64,000 bases of DNA, taken from assembly GCF_016545825.1 (NCBI RefSeq), contig NC_052618.1:19047561-19111560 (forward strand), read 5' to 3'. Position 1 is the stretch's first letter. Each line of letters starts with the position of its first letter. Both the position numbers and the translations under genes were made by a program. Origin of the DNA: Eucalyptus grandis (taxonomy: Eukaryota; Streptophyta; Magnoliopsida; Myrtales; Myrtaceae). The notes under the pieces were generated by a model. The model saw only the letters and a list, made by a program, of their open reading frames with translations. It was not told the DNA's origin and ran no database searches. Of the stretch, positions 59,101 to 64,000 are shown piece by piece.

Positions 59101-60376
59101 CTTTGTCCTTTCCATCAATGATGGCATATGTCCGTCCTTGAACTGGAGCTCCGAATGGTCCATCCTGCTATGCAATTAATGGCGGGAGTCCTCGGTTCTG
59201 ACCCATCTGTGGTGGTGGTGGCAGCTGTTGTTGTCCCATTTGTCTTTGGGGACAATCTTTGGCTAGGTGGCCATTCTAGCGAAATTCATAGCAAACTCTT
59301 GTCCTAGGAAAGCACGGGGCCAATCCATGTTGTCTTCCATAGAAACGACACACATCAATTCGATTGGGTTTCGAATTTCCAATTTCACCCTCCTTACTGA
59401 GCGAGCCTTGGAACCTATTACCAAACATCGGCCTTTTTCCTTGGCGGATGTTGTCTCTACGAGAGCTAAACCTCGATCCAGATGAGGCAGCTCTATCATT
59501 CTGATCTCTCTCAATCATATGAGCCCTCTTGTAAAGGTCATTATAATTTCTCAGATTTATCAAAATCAGTGGACTCCTCAGCTTCGGCCTAAGTCCATCT
59601 CTGAATCTTCTCACTTAGTTTGCTGGATTCTCAACTAATTCTGGGGCATATTGCGACAATTCAGCAAACTTCGCCTCATATTGATCCACAGTCATAAAAC
59701 TTTAACGAAGGCGCTGGAACTCAGCCATTTTAATCTCTCTAGCAGTCTCTGAAAAGTATTTCCCGTTGAAGCCCTCAACAAAGGCATTCCATTCTAAGGC
59801 TACACCTTCGGGAAATATCGCTCCTTGAGTGGTTCTCCAGCAAGTACTCGCAACTCCTTCTAATTGGTAGACTGCAAGGACCACTTTCTCAATCTCGGAG
59901 CACATCAATAGAGCAAAGGCTTTCTCCAATCCTTGGGTCCATAGAGTAGCAGCTTCGGGGTCTCCTACCCTAGAAAACTTCGGTGGTTTCAATTTCAAAA
60001 ATTAATCTACTAAGCTAGGGATCGGTCTCGCAAGCGAGACTTCAAGAGGTACGGTGGCAGGTGCGGTTACAGCAACAGCATTGGCAGCAGCAGTAGTAGC
60101 GGCTGCAACGGCGGCAGTAAAGGCAGCTGTTTGGTCCCGGGCCTATTGCCCCATCATCTCACGCATAGTATCCAACGTTTGCATGATCCCAATTGTTCCC
60201 TGATCAACTAGGGCTACTACCCCAGCACCAACAGGAGGTGGTGCTATTCCACTCGTGCTAGCCTCAGCTTGCGCTCTACCTCGGCCACCTCGGGCACCGA
60301 CTCTTGTCGGCGTCCTAGCCCGAGTCATTAAGGATAAGGTCCTCTGCCTAGGAGTTCTCGGCTCCTGATCACTCAT
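59101..60376 (-). pseudogene. gag: Ty3/gypsy gag, broken
   Basis: The ATG (complement of 60374-60376) starts a basic, Ala/Gly-rich N-terminus (MSDQEPRTPRQ). After a stop come the retrotransposon gag domain (59998-59702: DPEAATLWTQGLEKAF, EWNAFVEGFNGKYF) and the KMAEFQRL block. A further segment to 59276 contains the start of CCHC knuckles (VCRFYGRQHG, VCYEFR); the second knuckle continues past a stop as GHLAKDCPQRQ near 59250, followed by a Pro/Gln-rich tail. It would be the nucleocapsid protein of the same element as 57183-58800. Confidence 0.85.
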
Positions 60377-60557
60377 GGTGTCACTTTAATCTACTGACAC
60401 CTGCTTCTAATTCAACACCGAATTAGAAATAGAGCAATTCAAACAACAAGCAATTTTAGCACTCAGCTAACATAGACATGCACCAGCATGAATTTAAAGA
60501 TCTTTCCTACTAACTATCCCATGGTCAACGCTCCTTATCACTCAAATCTTGAACTTC

Positions 60558-60569
60558 ACTCTGATACCA
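60558..60569 (-). promoter_or_regulatory. primer-binding site of the gypsy element
   Basis: The complement is TGGTATCAGAGT, an initiator-Met tRNA type site with the last base changed. It is 11 bases from the LTR F end, a slightly wide gap. Confidence 0.8.
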
Positions 60570-61545
60570 CAAAACGGACATGTCACACCCCGATCCTCGG
60601 GTACGCACACATCCTTCTACTTGGTCGATTTTAAAATGCGATATCTCAGGACTAAGTATCGCTGACCCTTTCATTTATTAAGCACATGCGGAATCAGTTA
60701 TAGATCCCCAAACAATAAATCGATGGGATAGAAAAGCAATGCCATATTTTTCATATTGAAACTTATAACCAAACTTTTATACAAAACACAAAGTACTTCA
60801 TAACTATTCGCATCAAAATGGAGTTCTCAAAAGAAGATGGAATCTCAGTCCATCCGGGCCGTACTCAAGGCCCCTCTCGGGATTATCTTCTTCTTCCAAA
60901 ATTCTTCTCCTCAGGTTTCACCTCAGAGTTCTCTTTCTTAGATTCCTCCTCATCAGGGTCCTAAAATGTTTTCCTCAAACTAGGATAAGACTACATCTCA
61001 GCGAGTTCTACCCCACTAAGGCCCGATTAGTAAACCATTATACTATAGGCTGCCTAAACACGCACAGGGCAAAGGACTTACCTTGGCCTCAGATTCCACC
61101 TGCATATTAGCACAGTTCAATAGGCACCCAAGCAATCATATCACAAATCGATATCTCGATCAATCAACCCAGTCGATCACACGCCAACAAGACCACTCAC
61201 GGTCATTTCCATTCAATCTGTCATTTCACAACATCAGATCAAAGAAATGATCAATCGACCTAGTCGATTACATGTCAGTTGGACCATTTCTAGGTCATCT
61301 CAGTCCACACCATAAAAACCCCAATAGTACACTCAGTCACAGAGTTACAGTAATGCTCTCGGGCGTCTATTCGCCAAGGTGATGTACAATAAAAAATGTA
61401 TGTGCATACTCTTAGGCATTCCAATTACCTTCAGCCACACGGGTACGATACTCGACACACAGAAATACGGCCACACAGGCACGATCTATGCCACACAGGC
61501 ACGATACTCGACACACAGAATTACGGCCACGCAAGCACAATCTAC

Positions 61546-61715
61546 GCCACACAGGCATGATCAATTATCGTCACACAAGCATGATCAATTATGTCCACAT
61601 AGGCATGATCAATTATCGCCACACAGGCATGATCAACTATCGCCGCACAGGCATGTTCAACTATCGCCGCACAGGCATGATCAACTATCGCCACACAGGC
61701 ATGATCAATATTCAA
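61546..61715 (-). repeat. minisatellite inside LTR copy F (24-bp unit, seven copies)
   Basis: It has the same unit as in copy E but seven repeats, with variants such as GTCACACAAGC and GTCCACATAGG. Confidence 0.95.
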
Positions 61716-63140
61716 CAATTTACGTGCATTCTCTAAGGCATCCTACATGCCAAAGCAATGTAACAATCGCCGAGCCACATCACACAGCATTTCTTTTCAT
61801 CTTTTATCATCATCAATAAAATATTGTGCGTGGGTACACGATTGGCCTTAGCCAAAATATAATAATTTCATTTCAACAAATTCCACCATTATTTGCGTCC
61901 ATCAAAACACTTTTGGTGCTGTCAACCGATGCCCAATTATTTTCCAACTAATTATCCAAATTAATTAATCCAGGAAATAATCTTATAATCACAATTAATT
62001 CATTTCAGCGCAAAATAAAGCTCGATTAAATAAATGGATTGCACCACAATGATCATCACAAAATTCCAGTCGTCGAATAACCCAGCCCTAATTTCCGAAA
62101 AATAAATAAATAATTAATTAATTTCGAAAATTAATAATTAATTACAATAAATCCAATTTAGCTCAAAATAAAGCTCATTTAAATAAACAGACTACACCAC
62201 GATTATCAGCATAAAATTCCAGTCACGGGCCATCCCAGTTGAATTTTTGAAAAATAAATAATTATTTAATTTAATTTTGAAAAATAATATTTAAATACAA
62301 AAAATTCCACTTAGGCCCACAAAGCCTAATTGAAGCCCACTAAGGGTCGGGAAAATTCCGAGATACTTCCAATAAATAGTAGACCACATCTACTTGCTAA
62401 ATGCACATTCAATTTGTCTAATTCGCATCACAATTGACTAATAAACACTTAATCCATTCTAATCTAACCACCTAATTGCATTTAATTAAACCTAACCAAC
62501 CCCTAAGCATAATTAGCCAACTAATCAGGGATTAGTGAGATTACTCACTGGAATCACGTGCAAATCGAATCAATCCGACGGGGTGACGCGAGGAATGATA
62601 AACGCCAAAGCGGGCCTCGGGTTCGGGGCGGAAACGGCCAAAACGGGCTGAAGGGGGCTGGAAACCCACTCGGCCACTTGCTGTTCAAGGCTAGCTGAGG
62701 CTGGTCCGACGGCTACGGCGGCGAGGGGAGGCCGGCGGAGGGCGAGGGGGACTTCGGCGGGTCCAAACGGAGCTAGGCGGCGGCTAGAGGCATCGGGCCG
62801 AGCCGGACGCGACTAGAATTGCACGGGGAAGATGCCCGGGCGCGAGGGGCGTTGCGCGGTTGTCGCGGACGGCGACTCGGCGGCGTGCGGCAACATGGCG
62901 AGCTGCAGCTTTTGCTCCGGCGTCCTTCCAGATCTACTGGGACGTCGGGCAGAAGGTCGAGGGGAAGAAAGAAGGCGAGCGACGACGGCTGAGGAGGGTG
63001 AGGGAGAGGCGAAGGCAGGTGGTGAGCGGTGGAGTGTGAGCGGCGGCGGGACAGCAGCGAGTGGTGGGCGGCAACGGTCCTCGGCAAGCTGCTGCCGTCC
63101 AGCTTCTTCTTCTGCTTCTGGTTCGGTTCGAACAGCAAAG

Positions 63141-63189
<49 letters not shown>
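63141..63189. repeat. (GA)n microsatellite in LTR copy F
   Basis: About 49 bases of GA with one phase break at about 63150. It is at the same place as in copy E but shorter. Confidence 0.95.
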
Positions 63190-63192
<3 letters not shown>

Positions 63193-63668
63193 AGATAAGG
63201 GTTTGACTGGTCCAAATGAAAAGAAAAGAGAGAGAGAAAGGAAAGTGAGTCGGTGGGGGGGTGCGCACGAAGGGAAGGGGAGAGGAGAGAGAAGAGGGAG
63301 AGAAAAAAAGAGAGAAAAGGAGAGAGAGAAAAAGAAATAAAATAAGTCTTATTCTTATTTTTCTTTTCTCTTTCCCTTTCCCTTTCTATTTTCTTTTGGT
63401 CTTCAATTTTTCCTCCGATAATTTCTTTATTGAAATTTTGGACTCGTCAATAATTTGACGGACTATGAGACAGATCCTAAAAATGAATTGTAACACGCTC
63501 GAATATTCAATTCCCGTAATCAAATTAAATTTCATGGTTAGAATCAATCAAACGCGATTTTAGTCCAATCCAACCAATTGAGTGATCAGCTTAGAGAAAA
63601 AACCATAGGCACGTTGATGACATGCCCATTTCACTTTATTGAAACGGGTCGAATTTCAGGATGTCACA

Positions 63669-64000
63669 ACGACCCTCACCACAGATCGGGCGAGGGCTCG
63701 CGGGCCCTCACCACCTCCCCGCCATCACCGAGAAGGGTCGACGACGGTGGGGGAGCATCGATTGGGGTCACCGGGCCCTAGGCAAGGGCCAATGACGCTG
63801 GCCCATCGGCGGCGAGGGCCCATAAGCCCTCACCCAGATCCGGGGCGAGGGTCGCGGCCCTTGCCCGGATCCGGTCGGGCGGGGGCGGGCAACCCCGGCC
63901 GACCCTCCCCCTTCATCACTAGCCCTTCCCGGTGGCGGCGGCGAGGGCTCGCTCTCGGCCGCCTCCTTCAACTTCAACCCCCTTTTTTTTTTTAATTTTA
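63669..64000. mobile_element. GC-rich core of an inverted-repeat element (runs off the window)
   Basis: It consists of GGCGAGGGCTCG, GAGGGTCGCGGCCC and GGGCCCTCACC words like the core at 12850-13440. It ends in a CCTTTTTTTTTTTAATTTTA transition like the one at 13441-13455. It is probably the inner part of an element related to 12590-13775, into which the gypsy unit inserted. Open frames in it reflect composition. Confidence 0.55.

Larger units (their letters stand above)
60581..63668 (-). repeat. Ty3/gypsy-type long LTR, copy F (5' LTR in element orientation)
   Basis: On the + strand it starts TGTCACACCCCGATCC and ends CAGGATGTCACA, about 3.09 kb. It is the partner of copy E and lacks the hAT insertion, showing the empty site. 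Right flank: ACGACCCTC; no matching duplication can be checked, because the left end of the array is rearranged. Confidence 0.9.

Overview
This is a stretch of nuclear DNA from a flowering plant, probably a woody eudicot; I cannot name the species from sequence alone. The evidence is plant LTR retrotransposons (Ty1/copia including a Sirevirus, and a Ty3/gypsy family with LTRs over 3 kb), hAT elements, a fragment of the plastid gene ndhB, and a seven-exon G-type lectin (S-domain) receptor kinase. Nothing bacterial or viral in gene organisation is present. Most of the window is repeat on repeat, and I find no host gene that is clearly intact.

Layout. 1-1991 is the 3' part of a gypsy-type LTR sitting in an old copia remnant (1992-2699). 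2700-8767 is AT-rich, non-coding and mostly unresolved. 8768-12165 is a solo gypsy-type LTR. 12590-13775 is a non-autonomous element with long inverted termini and a GC-rich core. 13892-17978 is a hAT-like element with a perfect 8-bp target duplication. It carries fragments of two host genes with introns, a folate-transporter-like gene (FOLT1) and an unidentified acidic-tailed protein, and has a second hAT-like element nested in an intron. 18-28 kb is gene-free and carries several small inverted-repeat elements. 28106-31553 is a second solo gypsy LTR (target duplication TAGAA) inside a copia remnant. 33002-36249 is the S-domain receptor kinase, interrupted by a stop codon and a one-base frameshift.

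37521-48624 is a complete but decayed 11.1-kb Sirevirus-like copia element. It has a target duplication, two LTRs, primer site, gag, protease, integrase, RT, RNase H, an envelope-like ORF and duplicated polypurine tracts. It contains a truncated LINE and an inverted solo LTR of its own family, each with its own target duplication. 48742-49298 is a nuclear copy of plastid DNA (ndhB).

49302-63668 is a pile-up of the gypsy family: one LTR on the + strand, then on the - strand a partial leader/gag, an LTR interrupted by a hAT element, a decayed gag-pol region, and another LTR. The last 330 bp are the GC-rich core of an inverted-repeat element.

How it fits together: the only host-type genes are the receptor-kinase pseudogene, the two captured gene fragments and the plastid fragment. 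Everything else records successive insertions, LTR-LTR recombination and small-element bursts. The observations most worth follow-up are the gene-capturing hAT element and the LTR family whose members carry a different minisatellite at the same internal position.
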